This document shows, piece by piece, positions 17,668 through 30,600 of a stretch of DNA of 64,000 nucleotides (within the stretch, counting starts at the first letter, position 1; every line of letters begins with the position of its first letter). The position numbers were made by a program, and so were the translations under genes. Source of the stretch: Gemmatimonadota bacterium (lineage in GTDB: Bacteria; Gemmatimonadota; Gemmatimonadetes; Palauibacterales; Palauibacteraceae); the NCBI GenBank assembly GCA_021295785.1, contig JAGWBR010000001.1, positions 62,001 through 126,000 of the forward strand, in the 5' to 3' direction. The notes below the pieces were generated by a model. That model was not told where the DNA came from. It saw only the letters and a list, made by a program, of their open reading frames with translations, and did not search any database.

Positions 17668-18372
17668 TCAGTTCGCGTCCACGGTCCAGGGCGATCGCAA
17701 CGGAAAGCCGCCGGTAACCGAGAATTTCCCCTGCCGGCGCACGCTCCCGCCAGAGACCAGCGCCACGCTGCCCGAAGCCACCGCTGCCGCGGCCAGGGGC
17801 AGCAGCTGATGTTCGACCCTGAGCACCCGGGCCGCCAAGTCTTCGGGAGAGTCGCCGGCCATCACCGGGACGGGCCACTGGACCACCGCCGGGCCTCGGT
17901 CGTATTCCTCCGTGACGAAATGCACGGTCACGCCCGACAGAGTCACGCCGGCCTCGATGACGGCCCGGTGTACGTGGGTTCCGTACATGCCCCTGCCCCC
18001 GAACGCGGGCAGCAGCGCGGGATGGGTGTTGATCATCCGACCCCGGAACTCCCGCACCGTGGACGCCGGGACCTTGAGCAGGTACCCCGCCAGAACCACC
18101 AGGTCCGGGTCCCATCGTAGCAGCGCAGCCTCAAGCCGAGGCCCGTGTTCCGGGTCGTCCGCGGGAGGCAGTACTTCGTGGTCCGTGCCCGCTCGCTCGG
18201 CCCGGCCGATCGCCCCTGCCCCGGCCGAGCTCACGATGAGGCCGGCGACCCGGAGTTCGTTTGCAGGGCCGGGGGCATGGTCTGTTCCGAAATGGTCGAG
18301 CAAAGCCTGGAAATTGCTTCCCCCGCCCGAGGCCAGGACGACGAGTCGGCCCGAATCTCTGATACTGCTCAT
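17668..18372 (-). CDS. purN: Phosphoribosylglycinamide formyltransferase
   Basis: Transfers a formyl group from 10-formyl-tetrahydrofolate to GAR, the third step of purine synthesis. The N-terminal LASGGGSNFQAL binds phosphate, NTHPALLPAFGGRGMYG holds the catalytic Asn-His pair, and VTVHFVTEEYDRGP holds the catalytic Asp. At 234 residues it is slightly longer than usual (about 190-215) because of a C-terminal tail. ATG 18372 overlaps the selA stop as ATGA. Confidence 0.94.
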   Translation of the reverse strand: MSSIRDSGRLVVLASGGGSNFQALLDHFGTDHAPGPANELRVAGLIVSSAGAGAIGRAERAGTDHEVLPPADDPEHGPRLEAALLRWDPDLVVLAGYLLKVPASTVREFRGRMINTHPALLPAFGGRGMYGTHVHRAVIEAGVTLSGVTVHFVTEEYDRGPAVVQWPVPVMAGDSPEDLAARVLRVEHQLLPLAAAAVASGSVALVSGGSVRRQGKFSVTGGFPLRSPWTVDAN

Positions 18373-19730
18373 GGCAAGGAAACGACAGCGGCCCGGAGCG
18401 CGGCCGCGGCCTCTCCAATCTGCTCCCCCAGCGTCCTGGCATCCACGAACAACGCTTCTCCGCTAACCCGCGCAACCAAAGGTGGCGTACCTCGCCGGCA
18501 CGCTTCGGCCAAAGCAGACGGCGGAATACCCCTGACGGCCCAACCGGCCGATTCAATCTCGTGCCCGGGGAAAGACCCTCCGCCTGGCAGGGCCCGGGTC
18601 CGTTCTACGGTCACAACGGCACCGGTGTCAGGTGGTAGCTCGGGGAGATGGGCTGCTGCACGTGCTTCAAGCTGTTCGGCTGTTTCGCTCAGCATCCGCA
18701 GCGCGGGGACCCGCTCCGTGACCCTGTCGGGATCACGGTACAGATTCAGCGTTGCCTCCAGTGCCGCCAGGGTGGTCTTGTCGGGCCGGAGGCCTCTGAG
18801 CAAGTGGTTCTTGCCCAAACGTGCGACCAGGTCCGTCCGGCCCGCCACAATCCCCGCCTGCGGGCCGCCCATCAGCTTGTCGCCGCTCCAGGTAACGAGG
18901 TCCGCGCCGGCACGGAGCGAATCCACTACCGAGGGTTCATGGGGAAACCCGGGCAGGTACTCCCCCGCTATCAACCCCGAGCCGACGTCGTGGACAACCG
19001 GGATACCACGGTCTCGACCCAGTGCCACCAGTTCAGACAGGGTCGGGCGGGACGCAAAACCCTTTACCCGGTAGTTGGACGGGTGTATTCGCAGGATCAT
19101 GGCTACGTTCCCGTCGACCGCCTCGGCGTAATCGGCAAGCCGTGTTCTGTTGGTCGTGCCGACTTCGCCCAGCTCGGCACCGGCTGCCCTGATGACATCT
19201 GGAATGCGAAATGAACCGCCGATCTCGACCAACTCTCCGCGGGAAACCAAGACTCGGCGCCCGGCTGCCAACTCGTTGACGGCCAGGGCGACCGCGGCGG
19301 CGTTGTTGTTGGTGACCAGGGCCGAATCAGCGTCAGTGATTTCCGTAACCAGTGTGGCGCAGCGAGCTTGGCGCGACCCCCGGGTTCCGGTGTCGAGGTC
19401 CATTTCAACGCTGGCGTACCGGGCTGCCTCGTACATGGCCCGCCGTGCCTCCGGAGCGAGTGGTGCCCGACCGAGATTCGTGTGCAGGACCACGCCTGTC
19501 CCGTTCAGGACCGGCGCCACCCACATCCGCGACCTGGCCTCCAGGTCCAGACGCGCGTGCCGCAGCAATTCGCCCGCGGCTGCGGGCATTTGGCGGGACC
19601 GGACCGCGGCCAAGGCCCTGCCCAGGGCGTCCTTCAGTGGTTTCCGACCATGGACCCGGGCCAAATCCACACCATCCGGCGACCCCAGAAGCCTGTCCAT
19701 GGACGGCAACTCCCGCCTGGGGTCGGTCAC
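18369..19730 (-). CDS. selA: L-seryl-tRNA(Sec) selenium transferase (selenocysteine synthase)
   Basis: PLP enzyme that converts Ser-tRNA(Sec) to Sec-tRNA(Sec) using selenophosphate. The 453-residue protein has LNGTGVVLHTNLGRAPL near residue 75, HDVGSGL, and the PLP-lysine motif WSGDKLMGGPQAG. These match bacterial SelA, rather than the shorter SelA-like archaeal proteins. GTG 19730 overlaps the upstream lipoprotein stop as GTGA, and purN follows by ATGA. selB, selD and selC are not in the window, so a complete selenocysteine pathway must be sought elsewhere. I saw no selenoprotein with an in-frame TGA here. Confidence 0.93.
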   Translation of the reverse strand: MTDPRRELPSMDRLLGSPDGVDLARVHGRKPLKDALGRALAAVRSRQMPAAAGELLRHARLDLEARSRMWVAPVLNGTGVVLHTNLGRAPLAPEARRAMYEAARYASVEMDLDTGTRGSRQARCATLVTEITDADSALVTNNNAAAVALAVNELAAGRRVLVSRGELVEIGGSFRIPDVIRAAGAELGEVGTTNRTRLADYAEAVDGNVAMILRIHPSNYRVKGFASRPTLSELVALGRDRGIPVVHDVGSGLIAGEYLPGFPHEPSVVDSLRAGADLVTWSGDKLMGGPQAGIVAGRTDLVARLGKNHLLRGLRPDKTTLAALEATLNLYRDPDRVTERVPALRMLSETAEQLEARAAAHLPELPPDTGAVVTVERTRALPGGGSFPGHEIESAGWAVRGIPPSALAEACRRGTPPLVARVSGEALFVDARTLGEQIGEAAAALRAAVVSLP

Positions 19731-21211
19731 CGCTCCGGGCTAACCGTCAGCAAACGCGGGCGAGTGGGGCGTCTTGGCGTGCCCCGAGTATTTGCGAGTG
19801 TATCCGGCGGTGCCCCGGCGGTGTCTGGCGGGACGGCTACCGTATCGGGCGGCACCGTGGTCGTATCGGGCGGCGCGGCAGCGACCGAATCGGGCAGGGC
19901 TTCCGCCGTGTCCGGAACCGCGGCCACTGAATCCTCCCTTTCAGTGAACCCGGGCGACACGAAGGTCGTGTCGCCGCCCCCAACGTGGAGGCGCACGTTA
20001 ACCACGTTGCTGGCAACAACCCGGTACTCGCCGGAGTCAAGCACCGCCGCCGTCCGCACAATGATGGCCTGCGCCGGCAGCAGCACCGGGGCGTCGTCTC
20101 CGGCGGTTTCTGCTTCGGTAGTGTCTGCCGCCGCCGAATCGGCAGCAGAAGGTTCGGCGCCCAAACTGTCCGGGACGACAACCGAGTCAGCTTCCGCCGC
20201 GGTGTCTTGCGAGACCACGGAGTCCGGCACGGCACCCGGATCCGGTGCCTCCACGGAATCGGGTGTCGCGGGGTCGCCCTCCTCGGGCGCCGTAATCGTG
20301 TCTTCCGGGAAAACCACCGCGCTGGCCGATCCACCCACGAGCAGGCCCGTCACCTCCCGCGGCTCTCCGTCAGGCCCGAAGACCTCAACAACAGTCGAAT
20401 CCGGAATGGGGTTCAAGAGATAGTCGTCGAACTCCAGCCTGAACGTCTTGGGGCCCTCAACAAGCACCCGGCCCAGCACGGGAGCTGTTGTATCGGGCGG
20501 AAGAACGGAGAATTCCAGGAAGGTGGTGTCGGTCACCAGCACCTCGACAGCCAAGCTGTCGTGATCTTCGATACCGGTGTCCAGCGAAAAATCGCGGTTG
20601 CGGTCCAGGAACGCATAACCCGAATAGGTTCCCGGAGGCAGCGACCTGATTTCGACTATCCCGTCACTGCCGGACAGGCCTCCGTAGGGGATGGAGTCGC
20701 CCTCGGCGTTCAGCAACACCGTAACGTTCGGGGTCTGTGACCCCGTCAATCCGCTAGTGACCGTGGCCAGGACACGGGTGTCCGAAATTTCGGGGCCGGT
20801 CGAAAAACAGAAGGTCGATGGGTCCTCGGTCCTGTTCCTCTGCCGGGTGAGGTCACGGATCCCCTCGGGAACGGTGTAACAATAGACCGCGCCGTTCAGC
20901 CACCCGTCCACGGGCCTGAAGCTGAACCCTGAGAACCCGATGCCTACCTCAATCTCGGCGAGGGGCGAAATCAGAAGCTCCCGCGCCAGGTTGTTGGAGA
21001 GGTTGACGGGTTCGTCGAACCGAATCACGGCTCTGCCACCGAAGCCCTGCATTATCGTGTCGGGCACGGGAGTAACGGTGGTGATCACCGGTGCTTCCTC
21101 GTCGGGCCGGTGCCCGGGCGGGGGCCTCTCAAGGGCACAGGCGGCCAGGGCCAGAGCGGCCGCACCCATCCAAAGCCGCGGCGTACGGGCGCCAGGGAGT
21201 CCGGGAGGCAA
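19727..21211 (-). CDS. Ig-like domain lipoprotein with Pro/Asp/Thr repeat tail
   Basis: A 494-residue exported protein. The signal ends in the lipobox LAAC (about residue 25). An Ig-like (SbsA type) domain follows at about 40-135: a conserved ITTVTPVPDT start, FDEPVNLS, then YCYTVPEGIRDL. Next comes a prealbumin-like or CarboxypepD-like segment with SLPPGTYSGYAFLDRNRD (about 190-220). Residues 300-480 are mostly low-complexity Pro/Asp/Ser/Thr, ending in short repeats of the form PPDT. TTG 21211 directly follows the valS stop. Ig-like lipoproteins of this layout are common in Gemmatimonadota and Bacteroidota, and their function is unknown. Surface exposure is inferred. Confidence 0.8.
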   Translation of the reverse strand: MPPGLPGARTPRLWMGAAALALAACALERPPPGHRPDEEAPVITTVTPVPDTIMQGFGGRAVIRFDEPVNLSNNLARELLISPLAEIEVGIGFSGFSFRPVDGWLNGAVYCYTVPEGIRDLTRQRNRTEDPSTFCFSTGPEISDTRVLATVTSGLTGSQTPNVTVLLNAEGDSIPYGGLSGSDGIVEIRSLPPGTYSGYAFLDRNRDFSLDTGIEDHDSLAVEVLVTDTTFLEFSVLPPDTTAPVLGRVLVEGPKTFRLEFDDYLLNPIPDSTVVEVFGPDGEPREVTGLLVGGSASAVVFPEDTITAPEEGDPATPDSVEAPDPGAVPDSVVSQDTAAEADSVVVPDSLGAEPSAADSAAADTTEAETAGDDAPVLLPAQAIIVRTAAVLDSGEYRVVASNVVNVRLHVGGGDTTFVSPGFTEREDSVAAVPDTAEALPDSVAAAPPDTTTVPPDTVAVPPDTAGAPPDTLANTRGTPRRPTRPRLLTVSPER

Positions 21212-24027
<2,816 letters not shown>

Positions 24028-24031
<4 letters not shown>

Positions 24032-24978
24032 CGGCGCCGCGCTCCACTTCGATGCCCCGAACCAGTTGTGTCCTGGCGGGCTTCCCGCCGCCTCGCCTCT
24101 TCTTCCGCCCTCAGCCGCATCGCTTCCCTTCGTTCTCTCAGTACCGCATCAAGGTCATACCGCAGGTCCTGACGCTGAATGAACGCCAAGTCCCGAACCG
24201 CCTGCTCAAGAGCCCGGCGCTGCGGGCCTGTGCCCATGACCGCGAACGGAATGGGTATGGTGACCCCGCCCAGGTGCAGCCCCTCCGGCGAGATCCCCCA
24301 CCGCTTGCCTTCCTCGCCCGTGGTCCAGTCCCGGGCCCGTCGTTCTTGCTCCGCGGTCAGTTGCAGGCTGTCAAGCCAGTTCCCGATGATCGCCCGTACT
24401 GCACTGTCTGCCGTGGCGAACCGGGCCATCCGCTGCCCGACGAGCCATGGATCTCCCGGGTCAATCCACAGCCGGGCGTCGGAAAACCGCAGCCTGAGGC
24501 GCGAGACGTTGGACCGCCCCTCTCTCCCTTCCTCGGGGTCGGCGCCAGCGGGGCGAAAGATATTGCCGATGTCCATGGCGGGAAGGTCGAGCCCCGGAAT
24601 TGGTTCGGCCTCGTCGTCTTCCTTTTCGGCGTCGGGGGCCACCTCCTTGCTCGGTGCCTCCTCGAAAGGTGCCTCCGGCGGGGCGGGGTCGGGCGGCTCC
24701 GGCGCCGGCCGTTCTTCGAATTCCGGGAAGGTTTCGGTTAGTTCAACCAGATTCAGGCCGCTGGGCGCGGAGATCATCTCGACCGGCGAAACGGTGTAGG
24801 GCGTTGCCGGGAACTGAACTCCGCCGAACACTCCGAACAGCAGCGCGTGTATGGCTGCCGAGAGGAGCAGGCCGGCAAGGATGACCCTGCGGTCGCCGCG
24901 GACGCGTGACGACCCGACGTCCTGGCTGTCCGGGCCGGATCCGCTGCCTTCCGCGGCGGCCCGGTCGCCTTCACTCAC
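24028..24978 (-). CDS. TonB-like envelope protein of unknown function
   Basis: A 316-residue protein with the layout of an energy-transducer: a cytoplasmic N-terminus, one membrane anchor (about 33-52, ILAGLLLSAAIHALLFGVF), and a Pro/Glu-rich linker (about 85-125). A C-terminal region of no recognised family follows, with Trp-containing DARLWIDPGDPWLVGQR and a basic coiled tail. The classical TonB C-terminal motif is not evident, so TonB function is only an analogy. GTG 24978 overlaps the upstream stop as GTGA and the gene overlaps valS by 4 bases. It is the last member of a four-gene coupled block between rsmI and valS. Confidence 0.7.
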
Positions 24979-26237
24979 GTCTTTAGCTTCTTCTTGCGAG
25001 CCGCGGGAAACAGGACGTTGTTGAGGATGAGTCGGTAACCCGGCGAATGCGGGTGGAGAGCGAGATCTGTGTGTGCGTCGCCGATCATGTGGCGGGGATC
25101 TTCAGGATCGTGGCCCCCGAGATAGGTAAAAGTCCCCTCTCCCAGGAAGCCGTGGATGTATTTCGCGGTCTCGCCCCCCGGCTCTTCGGCCAGAACCGTC
25201 ACGCCAGACCGGATGCGGTCGGCCCGGAAAGTGGTCGTGAGTCCGTAGAAATCTTCGATCACCCGCTCGTGGTTCTGGGTGAGCATTGCGGGAACCGGAT
25301 CGAACTTGGCGCTGAAATCGAACAGCACGAAGCTGCCAAGTTCCCGTCGCCACGGTGTGTTGACCTGGTGGCCGTCGATATCTGAGAACGCGCTCAGGCT
25401 TGGATCGGTCACGAGCAGCGCGTCATGGAACGCCAGGGCCTGATCCCAGTCCATCTGGTTGCGGGCCGAGGGTGAAATCGGACTTCCGTCGGCGAACGCG
25501 GCCGCGATGTCGGTTTCGGCGGCTGCCAGCGCCAGCTCGAGGGTTTCGGTGGCGGTACACATGGCGAACAGGAATCCGCCGCTCTCGACGTATTCCCTCA
25601 GCCGCCTTGCCACCTCGCGTTTTAGCGCGGGCACGCTCCCAAAACCGAGATCGGCCGCCATTGCCTCGTTCCGAGCGACCTCTTCCTGCAGCCAGGGTGC
25701 GGAGGCGTAGGCCAGGTAGAACTTCGAATACTGCCCCGTAAAGTCTTCGTGATGGAGGTGCACCCAGTCGTACTGGTCCAGGGCCCCTGCCATGACCTCG
25801 CCGTCCCAAACCAGCTCGTAAGGTATCCGCGCGTAGTCCAGGGCCATTGTCACCGCGTCGTCCCACGGCGAGGAGTTCGGGGGGGTGTAAATGGCGATTC
25901 GCGGTGCTTTGTCCAACTTCACGGCCTCCATATTGCGGGCCGCGATCTCCGCCCTGATTCGAGCAACGTCCGAGGCCGACACGGGCGTGCTTGTTACGCC
26001 CATGAGGGCAGCCCGTCGCCGCAGGTCCGGTGTGTCGGGCACGATGAAAGACCCTGACCTGTAGTTGAGCAACCACTCTGCCGCCGCCCCGTCCTGTATG
26101 GTCAGGAAAGCGTACCCGTAGGCTTTGAGATGGTCGGTCTGCTCGCCGTCCATCGGAACCAACAGTTGCTGGACGGCCGCGGCCGGGCCGGGCACGGTCA
26201 GCGCGCACGCGAAGGCCGCCGCCCGCAACCGCGTCAC
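24975..26237 (-). CDS. Secreted amidotransferase-like protein ('asparagine synthetase B' family by name only)
   Basis: A 420-residue protein with a signal peptide (about 1-21). It begins QLLVPMDGEQTDHLKAYG, a signature I associate with a Bacteroidota/Gemmatimonadota family often labelled asparagine synthetase B without evidence. GGFLFAMCTATETLEL in the middle looks like a nucleophile elbow of a class I glutamine-amidotransferase or ThuA-like fold, with the Cys as candidate nucleophile. YDWVHLHHEDF and the C-terminal GDAHTDLALHPHSPGY add conserved-looking His and Asp residues. No ATP-pyrophosphatase domain is present, so it cannot be a true asparagine synthetase. It overlaps both neighbours by 4 bases (GTGA on each side). 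Confidence 0.75.
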   Translation of the reverse strand: MTRLRAAAFACALTVPGPAAAVQQLLVPMDGEQTDHLKAYGYAFLTIQDGAAAEWLLNYRSGSFIVPDTPDLRRRAALMGVTSTPVSASDVARIRAEIAARNMEAVKLDKAPRIAIYTPPNSSPWDDAVTMALDYARIPYELVWDGEVMAGALDQYDWVHLHHEDFTGQYSKFYLAYASAPWLQEEVARNEAMAADLGFGSVPALKREVARRLREYVESGGFLFAMCTATETLELALAAAETDIAAAFADGSPISPSARNQMDWDQALAFHDALLVTDPSLSAFSDIDGHQVNTPWRRELGSFVLFDFSAKFDPVPAMLTQNHERVIEDFYGLTTTFRADRIRSGVTVLAEEPGGETAKYIHGFLGEGTFTYLGGHDPEDPRHMIGDAHTDLALHPHSPGYRLILNNVLFPAARKKKLKT

Positions 26238-27661
26238 CGTTCGCCCGCCCCGGGTCGAGCCGGGCTGTTGCCGCCGGCCGCTAGCATGCGCCGGGCGGAG
26301 GGGGCCAGTGCGCTTTGCGGGTATTCAACAACCAAACGCTCCAGCCATGCGGTGCGGGCGCTCTCGTCACCCCGGGCCGCGGCCGTCCGCGCGAGTCCGA
26401 GCATCGCCGCCGGAGCCTCGGCACTCTCGGGGTGCGAGTCGACTATCCGGGACCAAAGCTCGGATGCCAAGTCCTGTCGCGAAGCCCGGTCCGCCCGCGC
26501 TGCCAGGAACGAGAGCACGCCGGGCGACGGCCGCCCCGCAACGCCCGTGGGGAATTCAACCACCGGACCGGCGTTTTCGGGATCGGCGAAGAGGGCATGG
26601 GCTGCCGTGCCTGCCCACGCGACCCCGGAACTGTCCGACGACTGCACCAGCGCGAGCAACTCCACGCGCCGTGCCCGGTCCGCGGGGTCGTCGGTGGCCA
26701 CGGCCAGCGCCATCACGGAATACTCCAGGGCCTTCTCCCGGTCTCCGCTGTAAAAGGCCAGCTGAGCCGCTGCACCCGCCAGAGCCACATCAGATACGAC
26801 GCTGGTATCCTGTCCGATAAACCCCTCGATCCACCGCAACGCGGCGGCAGCACCCCTGGCCCTCGCCATTGTCAGGGCCAATTGAGCACGGTGCCCGGCA
26901 GTCCTGCCAATCGAGTCGGGGTAGGCAGCCGCGTAGGCCGCTATCTCTTCAAGGGCTTCGTCCACTGACGCGGCGTCTCCCGCCACTACCTCCACCAACC
27001 GTGACCGAGCTGACTCGCGGGCGCGGGCGCCCGGGGCGGGATCCCGCGCCAAGTCGCGGAGACCGGCCCGGGCGCCCGCGCTGTCACCCGCCAACAGCAT
27101 CCGTTCGGCCGCCTCGGACTGCCACCGGGCACGGTCAGCGGCCCGGGGCGAGATCAGGCTCAGTTGCGTGGCGGCCCAAGCGGCCTCCCGGTGTTTCTCG
27201 GCGCGGTCGGCGGCCCGCAAATAGTCCATGAGAAAGGTTTTGCTCCGGCCGGGATGCCCGACCAGAAAACGATCGGCAAACCCCCGGGCTCCGCGTGCAC
27301 CGTCCATCGAAAGTGATACCCTGGCCGCTGCCGACAAGCGGTCGGGATCGTCTCCGGTCCACTGCGCCAGGCGCTCCCCGAAGAAGGGCCCGATCCGGGT
27401 GCGGAGCTCGGTGTTGGCCCGCAGTTCATCTCCCACGCTGGTGATGCTGGCCGTACCGCGAGACAGAGCCTCCAACCACCGGTCAACCACGGTATCGGCC
27501 GCGGCACCCTGCACCGCCAGACCCGGATCCGCGGGGCCGGCGACGAGTGCAGACCTCTGGAGGGTGGCCCTTGCCCCGTGAAATGTGCCGGAGACCAGCT
27601 GGACCGCAACGCCGAGAAGCGCACCGGCCAAAGCGCGATCAATCACAGGCAACCTAACCAT
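26234..27661 (-). CDS. Helical repeat (TPR-like) envelope protein
   Basis: A 475-residue protein with an N-terminal membrane anchor or signal (VIDRALAGALLGVAVQLVSG) and then Ala/Arg/Glu-rich paired helices resembling divergent tetratricopeptide repeats, for example the C-terminal DSHPESAEAPAAMLGLARTA and VEYPQSALAPSARRMLA. The open frame continues upstream, but ATG 27661 is chosen because it overlaps the end of the DUF4175 gene by 8 bases (ATGGTTAG) and gives a clean signal sequence. It overlaps the downstream amidotransferase-like gene as GTGA. It is probably a scaffold for the neighbouring proteins, which is inference. Confidence 0.75.
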   Translation of the reverse strand: MVRLPVIDRALAGALLGVAVQLVSGTFHGARATLQRSALVAGPADPGLAVQGAAADTVVDRWLEALSRGTASITSVGDELRANTELRTRIGPFFGERLAQWTGDDPDRLSAAARVSLSMDGARGARGFADRFLVGHPGRSKTFLMDYLRAADRAEKHREAAWAATQLSLISPRAADRARWQSEAAERMLLAGDSAGARAGLRDLARDPAPGARARESARSRLVEVVAGDAASVDEALEEIAAYAAAYPDSIGRTAGHRAQLALTMARARGAAAALRWIEGFIGQDTSVVSDVALAGAAAQLAFYSGDREKALEYSVMALAVATDDPADRARRVELLALVQSSDSSGVAWAGTAAHALFADPENAGPVVEFPTGVAGRPSPGVLSFLAARADRASRQDLASELWSRIVDSHPESAEAPAAMLGLARTAAARGDESARTAWLERLVVEYPQSALAPSARRMLAAGGNSPARPGAGER

Positions 27662-30600
27662 CTGGCGGGGCCAGCCGCGCCATACGGTCGAAGTAGTCAA
27701 GCACCAATACGCGGTAAAACGCGGGAACGGCCCGGAGTTGAGACTCTTGCGGCGCAGGGAATCCGCCAGCCAGCAGGTCCAGGTCGATCTCCTCGGGTGC
27801 CGCGGCTCCCGCGGTGGCCGCCTCAGACTCACGGCGCTTCTCGTCGACCTCTTCGCCTTCGAGTGACCGCCCGGCATCCAACATCCTCCTGAACAGCTGG
27901 CGCTGGCGTTTGACCGTTTCGGTGTCCGGTCCCTGGTTTTCCAGCCGGTTGGCCAAATCCTCCGCTTCCCAAGCCAGCTCCTCGGGCTGCCCGGCCAGTT
28001 CCTGGTCGGGATCCTCCAGTTGGCCAAGTTCGTCGGCTATTTGCTGCTGGGCCTCGGCGAGCTGCTGGCGCATCCGTGGTGCCCGCGGCTGGCCGGGAAT
28101 CATCATCGCGCTGGTTCCCTCCATGACCTGCTGCTGTTGCTGCGCCAACCGTGACATCTGCTCCGCCGCCGCCTGCCCGGCCGACTGCTGCGCTGCCGCA
28201 GCGGCAGCCTCCTCGGCCAGCAAGTACTCCGACAGGTCGAGCAGCGCATGGGCCACTCCGTCGGATTCGGCCCGCGCCGGGAACCGCGGCGGCGATTCGC
28301 CGCCCATCCTGCTCAGGATTCGGTCCATCCGGCGTAGCGCCTCGCCGCCGGCAGCCGAAGTCTGGGGCCTCACAAGCGACGCGCCCGACCCGGAGGACGA
28401 CAGCCTGTCCATGGCACCCTCAAGCCCCTGCCGAATCGCGGCCTGCCTGTTCCTCCATTCCGAGGCCGTGCCCGCCGCCGTGCGCGCCGCCTCCGACAAC
28501 CTGCTCTGCTCGTCCGCCAGGGCCAGCGCCTCGGTACGGGCCAGCGCCAGGGTTGCCCGCACATCCTCTTCGGATTCCGTCCGCTCGCTCTCCATGCTGC
28601 CGCCAAGGGCATGAGAGGCTTCCTGCATGGCCCCGGCGGCCTCTTGTACCGCCATTTGAGCCGCCGCCTCACTGCGCTCTCCACCCAGGGCCTGTTCCAT
28701 CGCGTGCCGCGCAGTCTCGGCGCTCCGGCGGGCACTCGACACTGAATCGACTGCCTCCTGCCGCCCGAGCCGTTCAAGTTCCTCCTCCAACTCCGACAGT
28801 TGCCCGGCGAATTCGGCTGTGCGGTCCAGGACCTCCTGTTGTTCGTGTTGGAACGTTTCGCCGCCCTGTCTGGCGGCGAGTTGTTCCTGTTCCGACGCCA
28901 GGTCAGCGGCTTCGGCCTGGGCGGCCTTCATGGATTGTTCGAGCGCCATCTGCTCCAACATCCCCCGGGCCTGTTGCATGCGGGTGGCCAACTCGTCCGC
29001 CTGTGCAGCCAGCTCGTCAAGCGCCCGCGCAAGGGCATCGGGGTCCAGCGATTCGAGAGCGGCGCCGAGGCCGTCAATGCTCGGCGCCAGCCCGCTCTCG
29101 GCCATTTCCGCGTACCACTCGGCGAACCGCTCCAGTTGCTCCTCCAGCATCGGGTCGCCGAGAGCCGAGTTGCGAAGCGCTTCGCGCATCTCTTCGATCC
29201 GCCGTTCCAACTCGGCCATCTGCTCCAGCGCGTGAAAAGCCTCTTCTTCCGCGCGGCGGGCGTCCTCGGTGGCACCAAAATCGTCGCTGGTATCGCCTTC
29301 GGTTATCCGGCTGGCGTCCGCCGCGGTATTGCCGAGTTCCTCAAGCTCTTGCGCCGAGCTGTCGGCCACCGAAGCCATCCCGTCAACTGCTTCGGCCCTG
29401 GCCTGCCTTATCTCGCTCAGCTCCGGGACCCGCACCACGTATACCGGCGACAGGGCCGGACCCCGCGTCGGGTGCGCATCGTAAACCGTGAACTGGTAGT
29501 TGAGCGTGTCTCCCGGCAGGAACTCCTCCCCGGACCGATCCAAGACGTGGCGAAAAATGGCCCGCCGGGCTCCGGACGGATCGGGGGTCAGCACTTCGGT
29601 AAGAGGGCCGGCGAGTTCGATAGCCGCCTGGCGCCAGCTGGTTACGAGGGCCCGCGTGATCCCCAGGTCGTCTTCCGTGCCGACCACAACGGGCATGGTC
29701 CACCCTGTCTGGAAGAGCGCTTCGGGATCCGGGTAGATCAGTTCAATCCGCGGTGCATGGTCCCGCGTCGTGGCGATCCGCAGAGGAGGCGGAAGCACCG
29801 GATCTCCTCGTGACTCCGATGAAACCAGGCGCCATGTCCACTCGCCCGAACCGTCCGGGATCCACGCTGCCGAGAACTCGGTACCGTCGACGGAAAACCC
29901 CGGCCCGGGGCTGCCGTCGCGCACGAGTTCCGCGCGGTCGACCCGGAGGTTGGCCACGCCTCTTATCGATACGGTAGATCCCTCCGCGATCGCCAGCGGC
30001 GGTATCAGGCCCCGGTAGATCTCGTCGGGCAGCCCCAGATAGGTCGGCGGGGAAACCCGGACTCGCAGGTCCTCTACAAGAAGCGGTTCGGCCGGCCGCA
30101 GAGTCAGCGTATCACTGGTGACTCCGCCGCGGTCTTCGACCCAGACCGTCATCAACCGCTCGACCGGCCGCGTCGCTCCGGACCCAGAGCCATCCGCACC
30201 CAGCGCCAACCAGGCCGACCCGGTCGCCTCGCCATCCACAGCCCAGTTAAGAACAACGCTGTCGCGCCCCGGCGCACGGACCGTGACCCAGGCGGGGCGG
30301 CCCCTGGGGGGGTCAGACGCCTCAACCTCAATGGCGGGCAGCGGTGGCGGGAAGGCAGTCCGCCAGGGGGTGCCAAAGGCCCGCGCCGCCGCCAGGGTCT
30401 GCTCGGGTCGGAGGGCGCCCGATCCGGCCAGGACGACCAACAAGACGCCCAGCGTAGTCAGGGCCAGCCGCGCCTTCCCGCGCCAGGCCGCTCCTGACAC
30501 CTCCGCAGGTCCTGCCGGGGACCGTGACAGCGCCTCACCGACCCGGTGCCGGTGCATCGCCGCCAACAGGGCTCCCGCCTCCCCCGCGGTCCGGCTCCTG

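Noticed and set aside
27662-28027. Upstream extension of the helical-repeat gene frame
   Set aside because: It lies inside the DUF4175 gene in another frame. ATG 27661 with an 8-base overlap and a clean signal sequence is better.
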